A DNA stretch of 64,000 nucleotides from Streptomyces sp. NBC_01689 (GCF_036250675.1 NZ_CP109592.1:3534001-3598000), one strand, 5' to 3'. Positions 17,506-27,303 are shown, counted from the stretch's first letter. Notes: generated from the letters alone by a model not told the origin. Made by a program: numbers and translations.

Positions 17506-18432
17506 TCAGCCCTTGGTGAGGATGGAGCGGGCGAAGAAGAGCAGGTTGGCGGGCTTCTCCGCGAGTCGGCGCATGAAGTAGCCGTACCAGTCGGTGCCGT
17601 ACGCGGTGTAGACGCGCATGCGGTGGCCCTCGGCGGCGAGCCGCAGGTGCTCCTCGCCGCGGATGCCGTAGAGCATCTGGAACTCGTACTCGTCGAGCTT
17701 GCGGCCGGCCTTGCGGGCCAGTTCCTGGGCGATGGAGATCAGGCGCGGGTCGTGGGACCCGATCATCGGGTAGCCCTCGCCCTCCATCAGGACGCGCAGG
17801 ACGCGGACGTACGCCTTGTCGGTCTCCGCCTTGTCCTGGTACGCGACCTCGGCGGGCTCCTTGTAGGCGCCCTTCACGAGGCGTACGCGGCTGCCGTTCG
17901 CGGCGAGGCGGCGGGCGTCGGCCTCGGTGCGGAACAGGTAGGCCTGGATGACGCAGCCGGTGGCGGGGAAGTCCTTCCGCAGCTCCTCGTGGATGGCGAA
18001 CATCGAGTCGAGGGTGGTGTGGTCCTCGGCGTCCAGCGTGACCGTGGTGCCGATGGCGGCCGCCGCCTCGACGACCGGGCGGACGTTGGCGAGAGCCAGC
18101 TCGTGACCGCCCTCCAGCGCCTGGCCGAACATCGAGAGCTTCACGGACATCTCGGCCGCGGTGCCGAGGTCCAGTTCCTTCAGGTGCTCGATGAGCTCCA
18201 GGTAGGCGTCGCGGGCGGCGAAGGCCTGTTCGCGCGTGGTGATGTCCTCGCCGACGACGTCCAGGGTGACCGAGAGGCCCTTGGCGACGGCGTCCCGGAC
18301 GACCGGGACGACCTGGTCGACGCTCTCACCGGCGATGAAGCGGGCGACCACCTGCTTGGTGCCGGGGGCCGCCGAGACGAAACGGCGCATGCGGTCGCTG
18401 CGCGACGCGGCGAGAATCACGGGACCCAGCAC
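17506..18432 (-). CDS. Proline dehydrogenase
   Basis: This 308-aa flavoenzyme is a monofunctional proline dehydrogenase TIM barrel of the type found in Gram-positive bacteria. Typical motifs are the DAEDHTTLDSMF segment, RLVKGAYKEP near residue 210, and FQMLYGIRGEEH followed by GTDWYGYFMRRLAE at the end. It oxidises proline to pyrroline-5-carboxylate and passes electrons to the respiratory chain. GTG 18432 was chosen because GGAGG is five bases upstream and it gives the usual N-terminus MLGPVILAASRSDRMRR. It is the first gene of the pruA operon. Confidence 0.9.
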   Translation of the reverse strand: MLGPVILAASRSDRMRRFVSAAPGTKQVVARFIAGESVDQVVPVVRDAVAKGLSVTLDVVGEDITTREQAFAARDAYLELIEHLKELDLGTAAEMSVKLSMFGQALEGGHELALANVRPVVEAAAAIGTTVTLDAEDHTTLDSMFAIHEELRKDFPATGCVIQAYLFRTEADARRLAANGSRVRLVKGAYKEPAEVAYQDKAETDKAYVRVLRVLMEGEGYPMIGSHDPRLISIAQELARKAGRKLDEYEFQMLYGIRGEEHLRLAAEGHRMRVYTAYGTDWYGYFMRRLAEKPANLLFFARSILTKG

Positions 18433-18614
18433 GGGCACCTCCACGGAAAGTACGGACGGCCACCCCCGCGCACGACGGGCGGGGACGGCACGGGGAACCA
18501 CCGTGAAACCTAAGGATCCCCCCGATCCTCGGCCATCGACAGCTGTCACGCATCCGTGCACTGGATCTCAGACATCTGTATGAAGGCACCCGGGGGATGG
18601 GGGAGAATGCCCGT

Positions 18615-19886
18615 GTGACGGGCGATTTCAAGGCAGGCCGAACGGCCGGCGGCGGTGAGTACCAGGAGCTGGTCGACGAGATCTCCGCGCTGCTCGACGC
18701 CCCCGCGACCCTGGAGAACCGCGACTTCGAGCTGATCGCCTTCGCCGCGTACGGCAGTGACGGCGACGACGACTTCGACGCGGCCGCCCTCGACCCCGTC
18801 CGGACCCGCTCGATCCTCACCCGCCGTTCCACCCCCGCGGTCCGGGCCTGGTTCGAGGGCTTCGGCATCGCCCGGGCCACCGGCCCGGTGCGCATCCCGC
18901 CGACCCCGGCGGCGGGCGTCTACCGGGGGCGCGTCTGCCTGCCCGTACGCCATCGGGGTGTCGTGCTCGGGTACGTGTGGCTCCTGGACGACGATCCGGG
19001 GCCGCCGCCGGAACGGCTGGCCGCCGCCATGGAGGTCGCCTCCCGCATCGGCGCGCTGCTCGCGGACGAGGCCCAGGCGGGGGCGGACCTGACCCGCGAA
19101 CTGCGGGCCGTGCTCACCGCCGAACGGGGCTGGCAGCGGGACATGGCCGTGGCCGAACTGCGCACGGCCCTCGGCCCGCGCGGCGAGGGCCTGCACACGC
19201 TGGTGTGCGTCGCGCCCTGGCCCTCGGCGGGCCCGGACGACGCGCCCTCGGCCCGTACGGTGCCGGGGGCCACCGCGCTCTGCACGGTGCCGTGGAGCGG
19301 CGGCGCCCCGGTGTCCGGCGACGGGGCGGAGCCCGGGCGGGGTCCGGCCCTCCGGAGTCTGGCCCTGCTGATCCGGCTGCGCTCACCCGAGGTGCTCGCC
19401 CCGGCCCTGGCGGCGGCCGCCCGGTTCGTCCGGGAGGCCGAGGGGGACCGCGCGGGCGACAAAACCCCGGGGATACGGGCGGCGGCCGGGGTCGCCGGAG
19501 CACGGGTGGGGCTCGCGGAGCTGGGGGCCGGCTGGCAGGAGGCGTCCTCGGCCGCCCACGCGGTCCTCGCCGAGCCCCGCCTGGGCCCGGTCGCCGAGTG
19601 GGCGGCGATCGGCCCGTACCGCCTCCTCACCACGCTCCCGCCGGAGGCCGCCCTGGACCCCGCCGTGCGCACCCTCCTCTCCCCCGCCCACCACGAACTC
19701 GCCCGCACCGCCGAGGTGTTCCTCGACTGTGCGGGCCAGGCCGGGCGCACCGCGGCCGAACTGGGCATCCACCGGCAGACGCTCTACTACCGCCTCTCCC
19801 GCGTCGAGCAGCTGACGGGCCTCGACCTGGACGACGGCGAGGACCGCCTGCTGCTGCACATGGCGCTCAAGACGGCACGGTTGTGA
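18615..19886 (+). CDS. PucR-family regulator of proline utilisation
   Basis: This 423-aa regulator has a variable sensor half and a C-terminal PucR/CdaR helix-turn-helix in [20 protein letters not shown] near residue 385, ending in a [14 protein letters not shown] segment. Divergence from the proline dehydrogenase-pruA operon points to proline-responsive activation of that operon, the usual arrangement in streptomycetes. GTG 18615 has GGGGGAGA at good spacing; ATG 18597 in the same frame (six codons earlier) is nearly as plausible. The region 18433-18596 between the two genes should carry both promoters. Confidence 0.82.
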   Translation: MTGDFKAGRTAGGGEYQELVDEISALLDAPATLENRDFELIAFAAYGSDGDDDFDAAALDPVRTRSILTRRSTPAVRAWFEGFGIARATGPVRIPPTPAAGVYRGRVCLPVRHRGVVLGYVWLLDDDPGPPPERLAAAMEVASRIGALLADEAQAGADLTRELRAVLTAERGWQRDMAVAELRTALGPRGEGLHTLVCVAPWPSAGPDDAPSARTVPGATALCTVPWSGGAPVSGDGAEPGRGPALRSLALLIRLRSPEVLAPALAAAARFVREAEGDRAGDKTPGIRAAAGVAGARVGLAELGAGWQEASSAAHAVLAEPRLGPVAEWAAIGPYRLLTTLPPEAALDPAVRTLLSPAHHELARTAEVFLDCAGQAGRTAAELGIHRQTLYYRLSRVEQLTGLDLDDGEDRLLLHMALKTARL

Positions 19887-19952
19887 GGAACACGGGACGC
19901 CCCCCGTCCCGTCCGGCCGGGGCGGCCCGGGGGGACGGCGCGCCGGGGACCG

Positions 19953-20558
19953 TCACGGAGACACCGCGTCGTCCCGTCGCGCGGCACCCGCCGCCTCGAT
20001 CACCCGGCGCAGCCCCTCGGTCAGGTCGTCCGCGGTCGACGCGCTCGCCGGGTCGAACAGCCACTGCACCATCAGCCCGTTGAGGAGCGCCTGGTAGAAA
20101 CCGCCGACGGACTTCACGGTCCGCTCGTCGAGCGTCTCCTCGTCCAGGCCCAGCAGCATCGAGGCCAGCCCGGCCCGCCCCTCGGTCTGCGCCTCGGCCA
20201 TCAGGCCGCGCAGCTCCGGCACCCGCTCCCCCTGCGTCACGACCTCCATGCTGGCCGCCCACACGGGCCGGTACTCCTCGAAGGAGTCCAGCATCCGCGC
20301 CCACACGCTGTGGAAGCGCTCCACGGAACCCCCCGGCGCGTCCTCCCGCTCCGGGTGATGACCCGACTTCTCGCCCCACTCCTGCACCAGTTCCACGAAC
20401 GCCTGGGTGAGCAGCGCGTCCTTCGAACCGTAGTGGTAGCCGATGGACGCCAGGTTCGTCCCCGACTCCTTCACGATGTCGCGCGCGGTCGTGCGCACGA
20501 ATCCCTTCGCCAGCAGGCAGCGCTTGGCGCCTTCGAGCAGATCCTCACGGTGTCCCAT
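19953..20558 (-). CDS. TetR-family repressor of adjacent efflux gene
   Basis: This 201-aa regulator has a typical TetR DNA-binding domain (TTARDIVKESGTNLASIGYH, then YGSKDALLTQAF, residues 24-55) and a C-terminal TetR_C-like domain. It is divergent from a 14-helix MFS transporter with about 110 bases between starts. In such pairs the TetR protein usually represses both genes and is released by a transported drug. Three TAATAC/GTATTA elements in the gap are candidate sites. ATG 20558 is weakly supported by a ribosome site; the next in-frame start upstream is GTG three codons earlier. Confidence 0.85.
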   Translation of the reverse strand: MGHREDLLEGAKRCLLAKGFVRTTARDIVKESGTNLASIGYHYGSKDALLTQAFVELVQEWGEKSGHHPEREDAPGGSVERFHSVWARMLDSFEEYRPVWAASMEVVTQGERVPELRGLMAEAQTEGRAGLASMLLGLDEETLDERTVKSVGGFYQALLNGLMVQWLFDPASASTADDLTEGLRRVIEAAGAARRDDAVSP

Positions 20559-20578
20559 GCGGGACACCCTACCCCGAT

Positions 20579-20649
20579 TAATACAAACGTCCCATACGGT
20601 CGTCACAGACGCACGTATTATACGCTTGTACTAGACAACTGTTTAATAC
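20579..20649. promoter_or_regulatory. Candidate TetR operators, TAATAC elements
   Basis: TAATAC occurs at 20579-20584, its complement GTATTA at 20615-20620 and TAATAC again at 20644-20649, giving two nested inverted repeats in an A/T-rich 110-bp divergent region. The outer elements lie about 20 bases before each start codon, where the -10 regions should be. Binding there would block both promoters. Confidence 0.5.
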
Positions 20650-20667
20650 GTCCGTACAGTCCCGGAC

Positions 20668-22227
20668 ATGACGAACCCGACGCGCACGACCCCCGCACCC
20701 GGCGCCCGCGCCGGCCGCCGCGAATGGACCGCCCTCGGTGTCCTGATGCTTCCGCTGCTCCTCGTCTCCATGGACGTCTCGGTCCTCTACTTTGCGATCC
20801 CCGCGATCAGCGCGGACCTGGAGCCGAGCGGCACCCAGCAGCTGTGGATCTTCGACATCTACGCGTTCGTGCTCGCCGGCCTGCTGATGACGATGGGATC
20901 GCTCGGCGATCGCATCGGCCGCCGCCGGCTCCTGCTGTGCGGCGCCGCCGCCTTCGGTGCGGCGTCCGCCCTCGCCGCCTACGCCGACAGCGCGGAGACA
21001 CTGATCGCGGCCCGCGCCCTCCTCGGCGTCGGCGGCGCCACCCTGATGCCCTCGACGATGGCGATCATCCGCACCCTGTTCATCGACCCCGGACAGCGCG
21101 CGAAGGCGATCGGTCTGTGGTCCGGCGTCATGACCGCGGGCGTCGCCCTCGGCTCGGTCATGAGCGGAATCCTGGTGCAGTACTTCTGGTGGGGCTCCGT
21201 CTTCCTGGTCAACCTGCCCGCGATGGCGCTGCTCCTGGTCCTCGGCCCGGTCCTGCTCCCCGAGTCGAGGAACCCCCGGCCGGGCCGCTTCGACCTGCCG
21301 AGCGTCCCGCTGTCGCTGGCGGCCGTGCTGCCCGTCATCTACGGCGTCAAGGAAATCCCCTCCGAGGGCTGGAAGCCGTGGTACGTCCTCTCGATCCTCG
21401 TCGGCCTCGTCTTCACCGCACTCTTCGTCCGGCGGCAGCGCACCGCCCGATCCCCGCTGATCTCCCCCGAGTTGTTCCGCGGCCGCGGCTTCGCACCCGC
21501 GGTCGTCCTCAACCTCGTCTCCTCGTTCGGGATGATGGGATCGGCGTACTTCACCACCCAGTACCTGCAGTCGGTCCTGGGCAAGAGCTCCATGCACGCC
21601 GCGCTGTGGGCGCTGCTCCCGACCGTTCTGGTCGGCGTCGCCGCGCCGGTGGCCGCGCAGTCGGTCCAGAAGGGCGTCCACCGCGCCCACGTCGTCTCCG
21701 GCGGATTCGTCCTCGGCGCCTGCGGCTACGGGCTGCTGGCCCTCACCGGTACCGACGCGCTGTGGTGGGCACTCGCCGGAGCGGGTGTGCTCGCCGCGGG
21801 CATCGTCGTCGTCATGTCCCAGATGATGGACCTGGCGCTGAGCACCGTCCCGGTCGGGAACGCGGGCGCCGCGTCCTCCCTGCTGGAGACGGGCGCCGAG
21901 TTCGGGGGCGCGCTGGGCATGGCCGTCCTCGGCTCGATCGGCACGGCGGTCTACCGCCACGGGATTCCGTCCGGCGCCCCGGACGCGGCCCGCGAGACCC
22001 TGGGCGGCGCCCTGGCGGTGGCCCACCGCCTGCCGGGCGACACCGGCGACGCCCTGGTCCGCGCGGCCCGTGAGGCCTTCACCGACGGGATGCACGCGGC
22101 GGCGATCGCGGGTGCGGTGCTGTTGCTGGGGGCGGCGGCACTGGCGTCCGCGACGCTGCGGAAGGTGCGGGTGGGGTTGTCCGAGGGGGTGGATGAAGCC
22201 CCCCGCACCGAACAGTCACCGGCCTGA
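20668..22227 (+). CDS. MFS transporter, DHA2 (14-TM) drug efflux type
   Basis: This 519-aa membrane protein has 14 hydrophobic segments. It carries the DHA2 motif A GSLGDRIGRRRLLL between helices 2 and 3, the first-helix LLLVSMDVSVLYFAIPAI and the motif C-like GLWSGVMTAGVALGSVMSGI in helix 5. This resembles QacA/SmvA/EmrB multidrug exporters that use the proton gradient. No clear ribosome site precedes the ATG, and A/T-rich TAATACG is only 18 bases upstream, so the mRNA may have a very short leader. Control by the divergent TetR protein is inferred. The drug is unknown. Confidence 0.88.
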   Translation: MTNPTRTTPAPGARAGRREWTALGVLMLPLLLVSMDVSVLYFAIPAISADLEPSGTQQLWIFDIYAFVLAGLLMTMGSLGDRIGRRRLLLCGAAAFGAASALAAYADSAETLIAARALLGVGGATLMPSTMAIIRTLFIDPGQRAKAIGLWSGVMTAGVALGSVMSGILVQYFWWGSVFLVNLPAMALLLVLGPVLLPESRNPRPGRFDLPSVPLSLAAVLPVIYGVKEIPSEGWKPWYVLSILVGLVFTALFVRRQRTARSPLISPELFRGRGFAPAVVLNLVSSFGMMGSAYFTTQYLQSVLGKSSMHAALWALLPTVLVGVAAPVAAQSVQKGVHRAHVVSGGFVLGACGYGLLALTGTDALWWALAGAGVLAAGIVVVMSQMMDLALSTVPVGNAGAASSLLETGAEFGGALGMAVLGSIGTAVYRHGIPSGAPDAARETLGGALAVAHRLPGDTGDALVRAAREAFTDGMHAAAIAGAVLLLGAAALASATLRKVRVGLSEGVDEAPRTEQSPA

Positions 22228-22274
22228 CCCGTACGCGCGGCTGCCGCCCCGGACCCCGCGTCGGCCTGAACGGC

Positions 22275-22410
22275 CTCGTCCTCGAACGCCGGACGGGCTG
22301 ACATACCTGACCTGGCCCTCGGCCTTCGAGCGCGGGCGCGCATCTCCAGCCCGTCCGCGACCTGTGAACGCGGGCCTGCATCATCAGCCCGTCCGGCGCT
22401 TGAGGACGAG
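22275..22410. repeat. Streptomyces intergenic repeat, inverted pair
   Basis: A 27-base element at 22275-22301 (beginning CTCGTCCTCGAACGCCGGAC) recurs inverted at 22384-22410 with two mismatches, and a partial copy lies near 22347-22357. This sequence family is, from memory, widespread between genes in streptomycetes. The two copies could pair into a long stem and act as a terminator after the MFS gene. A further GGGGTCCAAGGGCGCAGCGC segment after it (around 22429-22450) belongs to the same class of repeat. Confidence 0.7.
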
Positions 22411-22515
22411 CCCTTCGGGCGAAGGCGGGGGTCCAAGGGCGCAGCGCCCCTGGCGGGCGTCCAGGAGGCGGAGCAGACGAGGAACACCCCGGCGACCCGT
22501 GCCAGGATGGCTGTC

Positions 22516-25500
22516 GTGGCACAGACATTCGGCACGCCCCTCATCGGCCGCGCCGGCGAACTCACCCGTCTCACCGACGTCCTGGCCCGAGCCCGCACCG
22601 GCACCCCCCGCTCCGTACTCGTCTCCGGTGACGCCGGTGTCGGCAAGACCCGCCTCCTGACGGAGGCCGCCGCCCACGCCGCGCGCACGGAGATGACGGT
22701 CCTGACGGGCCACTGCGTGGACCTCGGTGACGTGGGCCTGCCCTACCTGCCGTTCACGGAGATCCTCGGCACCCTCGCCGCGGACGACCGGTTCGCGGCC
22801 GCGTTCGCCGCCCACCCGGCGGTCGACCGCCTGCTCGGCGCGAGGACGGGCGCGCCCCGCACGGGCACGGGCACGGACACCGGGACCGGAACCGGCCCGG
22901 ACACCGGGACCCGCACGGACACCGGCACCGGCACCGACTCCGGCGGCACCCCCGGGACCGACCCCGGCACCCGGCTCCGCCTCTTCGAGGGCGTCGCCGC
23001 CCTGCTGGCCGCCGTCGCCGAGATCACCCCCCTCCTCCTGGTCCTCGAAGACCTCCACTGGGCCGACCAGTCCTCCCGCGACCTCCTCCGCTTCCTTCTC
23101 AGCCGCGGGCTCCTGCAGCCCGCGGCGCCCGGTGCCCCGGCCCACCGCCTGGCCGTCTTCGCCTCCTACCGCGCGGACGACCTGCACCGCCGCCATCCCC
23201 TGCGCCCCCTGCTCGCCGAACTGGTCCGGCTCCCCTCCGTGGACCGCCTCGAACTCCGCCCGATGGCCGACGCCGAAGTGGCCCGTCTGGTGCGCGCCCT
23301 GCGGGCGGAGGTCCTCTCCGACACCACCGTCCGCCGGATCGTGGAACGCGCCGAGGGCAACGCCTTCTACGCGGAGGAGCTGCTCGCCGCGCTGCCCGGC
23401 GACGTCGACCCGTCCGCCCCCGCGATGCCGAGCGGCCTCGCCGACGTACTCCTCATCCGGATCGAGCAACTGTCCGACACCGCCCAGCAGGTGCTCCGCA
23501 CGGCCGCGGTCGCCGGACGGCGCGTGGAGCACGGTCTGTTGCACGACGCCGTACAACTGCCGCAGGACACGCTGGAGTCGGCGCTGCGCGAGGCCGTCGG
23601 ACGGCAGTTGCTGGTCCCCGGCGAGGACGGCACGTACTCCTTCCGGCACGCCCTGACCCGCGAGGCCGTCTATGCCGACCTGCTGCCCGGTGAACGGGTC
23701 CGGCTGCACCGCACCTTCGCGGGACTCCTCACCGGCCGGGCCCGTTCCGCCGAACGGGCCCACCACTCGCGGGAGAGCCACGACCTGGCCGACGCGCTCA
23801 CCGCGTCCCTGGAAGCCGCCGACCACGCCCAGCTCCTCGGCGCGCCCGCCGAGGAGCTGCGCCATCTGGAGGCCGTACTCGAACTGTGGTCCGCCGTGGA
23901 CCCCGGTGCCCGTCCCCGGACCGCCGGTCCCGTGACGCTCACACTGCGCGCCTCCGCGGCCGCCGCCCGCGCCGGTGACGCCCACCGGGCGGTCGCCCTC
24001 ACCCGCGCCGCGCTCGCCCGGGCGGGTTCGGACGCCGACTCCGAGCTCGCCGCCCGGGTCCGCTACACCCTCGCGGGCCATCTGATGCGCGTCGACAGCA
24101 CGAAGGCCGCGTACACCTACAGCAGCGAGGCACTGGCCATGATCCCGGCCGAACCCGCCTCGCACACCTGGGTGTGGGCCGCCGCCACCCACGTCATGGC
24201 CGCGCGGTACATGGGCCACGACGAGGACGCCCACCGGGTCGCCCGGCAGGCCCTGCGTACCGCCGAGGAGCTGCGGCTGCCCGACGCCCAGGCCGATCTG
24301 ATCATCTCCCTGGTCGGTCTGGACGGCGGCAACCGGCGGACCCCGCGCGGCCGGGAGCGGCTGCGGCGCGCCCGCGACCTGGCCCGCGAGGCGGGCAACG
24401 TCTCCGTCGAGATGCGCGCCCTCTTCAACCTGGCCATCGGATGCTACGAGTCCGGAACGCTGGACGAGTGCCTGACCTGGCTCTCCGAGGGACTGGAGCG
24501 AGCGGACCGCTCGGGGCTGCTGTCCTCGCCGTACGCGCTGGAGCTGCGCTATCTCCAGTCCCTGATCCTCTACACCCTGGGCCGTTGGGACGAGTGCGCG
24601 CGGGCGGCCGCCTCCGACGCCGAACGGCTGCCGCCGGCGGGCGGGTTCGCCGTCGGCCCCGCGCTGTACGTCGCCCTCGCGCGCGGCGAGGACGGGACGG
24701 TCGAGCGCGCCCGTGCCCTGCTCGACGGGCCGTTCGACTGGATGGCCTCACTCGTCGCGGGCATCGTGCTGACCGACGCCGCGGCGCTGCGCGGCGACCC
24801 GGAGGGCGCCGTCGCGGCCCTGCGCGAGAGCCTCGCCGGACTCAGCGACGTCACCGGCAGCGAGCGGCCCGACATCGGTGTGCGGCTCGCCGCGCTCGCC
24901 CTCTCCCCCGTCGCCGACACGGCCGTACGGCTGCGTTCGGCCGGCGACGCGTCCGGCGCCCTCCGCTGGGCGGCCACCGCCACCGAACTGGTGGAGCTGG
25001 CCCGGACCACCGCGGCCAAGGGCGAGGACGGGACGCGGCAGGGCCCGGAAGGCCTGGCCTGGCTGGCCCGTGCCGAGGCGGAGTGGTCGCGCGCGTGCCC
25101 CCCGGCGGACGGCACCGCCGAGGAGCGGGCCGTCGCCGCGTGGGAGCGGACCGTCAGCGCGTTCGGCTACGGCGATCCGTACGAACTGGCGCGCTCCAGA
25201 AGGCGGTTCGCCGAGGCGCTGCTCACCGCGGGCCGGCGCGAGGAGGCCGCCGACCAGGCCCGCGCCGCCCGTGACGCGGCGGACCGGCTCGGTGCCGTGC
25301 CCCTGCGCGAGGAGGTGGACGCCCTGATCCGCCGGGGCCGTCTGACCGGGCCGGCGTCCGCCGCGGACCGGGTCGCGGCCCTCACCGCCCGGGAGAGCGA
25401 CGTCCTGCGACTGCTCGCCCGCGGCCGCACCAACCGGCAGATCGGGGAGGAGCTGTTCATCAGCGGCAAGACGGCGAGCGTCCATGTCTCCAACATCCTC

Positions 25501-25590
25501 GCCAAGCTGGGCGCCGCGGGCCGGACCGAGGCGGTGGCCATCGCCTACCGCGAGGGCCTGATCGAGCCGGAGCCCACCGCGTCCGCATGA
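22516..25590 (+). CDS. LAL-type LuxR transcriptional regulator (first of two)
   Basis: This 1024-aa regulator has an N-terminal AAA/ATPase domain with Walker A GDAGVGKT near residue 40 and Walker [13 protein letters not shown] near residue 180, a long tetratricopeptide-like middle, and a C-terminal LuxR helix-turn-helix (LTARESDVLRLLARGRTNRQ, then [20 protein letters not shown]). A ~40-residue Thr/Gly/Asp-rich repeat insertion lies between Walker A and B (DNA about 22855-22972). GTG 22516 was preferred because AGG stands at useful spacing; ATG 22507 in the same frame is possible. LAL proteins activate catabolic or secondary-metabolite genes; no target is evident beside it. Confidence 0.86.
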   Translation: MAQTFGTPLIGRAGELTRLTDVLARARTGTPRSVLVSGDAGVGKTRLLTEAAAHAARTEMTVLTGHCVDLGDVGLPYLPFTEILGTLAADDRFAAAFAAHPAVDRLLGARTGAPRTGTGTDTGTGTGPDTGTRTDTGTGTDSGGTPGTDPGTRLRLFEGVAALLAAVAEITPLLLVLEDLHWADQSSRDLLRFLLSRGLLQPAAPGAPAHRLAVFASYRADDLHRRHPLRPLLAELVRLPSVDRLELRPMADAEVARLVRALRAEVLSDTTVRRIVERAEGNAFYAEELLAALPGDVDPSAPAMPSGLADVLLIRIEQLSDTAQQVLRTAAVAGRRVEHGLLHDAVQLPQDTLESALREAVGRQLLVPGEDGTYSFRHALTREAVYADLLPGERVRLHRTFAGLLTGRARSAERAHHSRESHDLADALTASLEAADHAQLLGAPAEELRHLEAVLELWSAVDPGARPRTAGPVTLTLRASAAAARAGDAHRAVALTRAALARAGSDADSELAARVRYTLAGHLMRVDSTKAAYTYSSEALAMIPAEPASHTWVWAAATHVMAARYMGHDEDAHRVARQALRTAEELRLPDAQADLIISLVGLDGGNRRTPRGRERLRRARDLAREAGNVSVEMRALFNLAIGCYESGTLDECLTWLSEGLERADRSGLLSSPYALELRYLQSLILYTLGRWDECARAAASDAERLPPAGGFAVGPALYVALARGEDGTVERARALLDGPFDWMASLVAGIVLTDAAALRGDPEGAVAALRESLAGLSDVTGSERPDIGVRLAALALSPVADTAVRLRSAGDASGALRWAATATELVELARTTAAKGEDGTRQGPEGLAWLARAEAEWSRACPPADGTAEERAVAAWERTVSAFGYGDPYELARSRRRFAEALLTAGRREEAADQARAARDAADRLGAVPLREEVDALIRRGRLTGPASAADRVAALTARESDVLRLLARGRTNRQIGEELFISGKTASVHVSNILAKLGAAGRTEAVAIAYREGLIEPEPTASA

Positions 25591-25667
25591 GGAGTCCGTC
25601 GCCCCGCGCGCCCGGGGCCCCGGCGGGCACGGACCGGCCGGGGCACGCACGACCGGGGCACGCACGA

Positions 25668-25704
25668 CCGGGGGCCGGGCCCCCGAAGGTGACCCGGCCC
25701 CCGG
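25668..25704. terminator. Convergent terminator between LAL gene and serA
   Basis: A 12-bp perfect G/C stem (25668-25679 with 25693-25704, loop of 13) ends 10 nt before the serA stop. Just upstream, GCACGCACGACCGGGG occurs twice in tandem from about 25643. Confidence 0.65.
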
Positions 25705-25713
25705 CGGCGGATG

Positions 25714-27303
25714 TCAGACCAGGTTCACCGAACGGGCCGACGTGGCGCCGATCTCCTCGGCCACCTCGTTGAGAACACCCTGCGGGACCGTGTCGTCGAC
25801 GGTGAGGACCGCGAGGGCCTCGCCGCCTGCGGCCGCCCGGGACACCTGCATGCCCGCGATGTTGATGCCCGCCTCGCCGAAGACCCGGCCGACGGTGCCG
25901 ACGACACCGGGGCGGTCCTCGTAGCGCAGCACGACCATGTGGTCGGCGAGGGCGAGGTCCACGTCGTACTCGCCGACGGCGACGATCTTCTGCAGGTGCT
26001 TCGGGCCGGCCAGCGTGCCGGAGACCGCGACCTCCTGGCCGTCGCCGAGCGTGCCGCGCACGGTGACGACGTTGCGGTGGTCCGGGGACTCCGAGCTGGT
26101 CGTCAGACGCACCTCGACACCGCGCTCCTGGGCGAAGAGGGGCGCGTTGACGTACGACACCGTCTCCGCGACGACGTCCTCGAACACACCCTTGAGCGCG
26201 GAGAGTTCGAGCACCTTCACGTCGTGCTGGGTGATCTCGCCGTACACCTCGACGTCCAGGCGGACCGCGACCTCGCCCGCCAGCGCGGTGAAGATGCGGC
26301 CGAGCTTCTCGGCGAGCGGCAGACCGGGCTTGACGTCCTCGGCGATGACACCGCCCTGGACGTTCACCGCGTCCGGGACCAGCTCACCGGCGAGCGCCAG
26401 CCGCACCGAACGGGCGACGGAGACACCGGCCTTCTCCTGCGCCTCGTCCGTGGAGGCGCCGAGGTGCGGGGTGCAGACGACCTCGTCGAGCTCGAAGAGG
26501 GGGGAGTCCGTGCAGGGCTCCTTCGCGTACACGTCCAGGCCCGCGCCCGCGACACGGCCCTCCTTGAGCGCCGAGTACAGCGCCGCCTCGTCGACGATCC
26601 CGCCGCGCGCGGCGTTGACGATCCGCACCGAGGGCTTGACCTTGTGGAGCGCCTCGTCGCCGATGAGACCGACCGTCTCGGGGGTCTTGGGCAGGTGCAC
26701 GGTGATGAAGTCCGCGACCTCCAGCAGCTCGTCCAGCGAGAGGACCTTGACGCCCATCTGGGCGGCGCGGGCGGGCTGGACGTAGGGGTCGTAGGCGACG
26801 ACCTTCATGCCGAACGCCGACATGCGCTGGGCGACCAGCGCGCCGATGCGGCCGAGGCCGACGACACCGAGGGTCTTCTCGGCCAGCTCGACGCCCGTGT
26901 ACTTCGAGCGCTTCCACTCGCCGTTCTTCAGCGCCGAGTTGGCCTGCGGGATGTGCCGCGCGGTGGCCAGCAGCAGACCGCAGGCGAGCTCGGCGGCGGT
27001 CACGATGTTCGAGGTGGGCGCGTTGACCACCATCACGCCGGCCTTGGTGGCGGCGGAGACGTCGACGTTGTCCAGGCCGACGCCGGCTCGTGCGACGACC
27101 TTCAGCTTCTTCGCGGCGGCGACCGCCTCGGCGTCGACCTTGGTGGCCGAACGGATCAGGACCGCGTCGACGTCGGCGATCGCGGGCAGCAGCTCGGCGC
27201 GGTCCGCGCCGTTGCAGTGCCGGATCTCGAAGTCCGGGCCCAGGGCGTCGACAGTCGCGGGCGACAGCTCTTCAGCGATGAGTACGACAGGTTTCGAGCT
27301 CAC
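25714..27303 (-). CDS. serA: D-3-phosphoglycerate dehydrogenase
   Basis: This 529-aa protein is the long (type I) PGDH of actinobacteria. It has a NAD-binding domain with GVVGLGRIGALVAQ near residue 150 and the catalytic region NAARGGIVDE with TPHLGAS, then an allosteric substrate-binding domain (about 320-450) and a C-terminal ACT domain (LRYEDRPGVVGTVGRVFGEA) that binds serine in the family. It oxidises 3-phosphoglycerate to start serine synthesis. GTG 27303 was chosen over the frame start four codons earlier because GAGGA is six bases upstream and it yields the usual MSSKPVVLIAEE. Confidence 0.94.
   Translation of the reverse strand: MSSKPVVLIAEELSPATVDALGPDFEIRHCNGADRAELLPAIADVDAVLIRSATKVDAEAVAAAKKLKVVARAGVGLDNVDVSAATKAGVMVVNAPTSNIVTAAELACGLLLATARHIPQANSALKNGEWKRSKYTGVELAEKTLGVVGLGRIGALVAQRMSAFGMKVVAYDPYVQPARAAQMGVKVLSLDELLEVADFITVHLPKTPETVGLIGDEALHKVKPSVRIVNAARGGIVDEAALYSALKEGRVAGAGLDVYAKEPCTDSPLFELDEVVCTPHLGASTDEAQEKAGVSVARSVRLALAGELVPDAVNVQGGVIAEDVKPGLPLAEKLGRIFTALAGEVAVRLDVEVYGEITQHDVKVLELSALKGVFEDVVAETVSYVNAPLFAQERGVEVRLTTSSESPDHRNVVTVRGTLGDGQEVAVSGTLAGPKHLQKIVAVGEYDVDLALADHMVVLRYEDRPGVVGTVGRVFGEAGINIAGMQVSRAAAGGEALAVLTVDDTVPQGVLNEVAEEIGATSARSVNLV

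Noticed and set aside
15041..18561. Antibiotic biosynthetic or resistance island around the AAC(2')-like gene
   Set aside because: Neighbours are core proline catabolism genes with normal composition; there are no biosynthetic or mobile genes.
20559..22227. Horizontally acquired drug-resistance unit
   Set aside because: The TetR/MFS pair has the same GC and codon pattern as its neighbours, and no insertion sequence or target duplication flanks it. Only the short promoter region is A/T rich.
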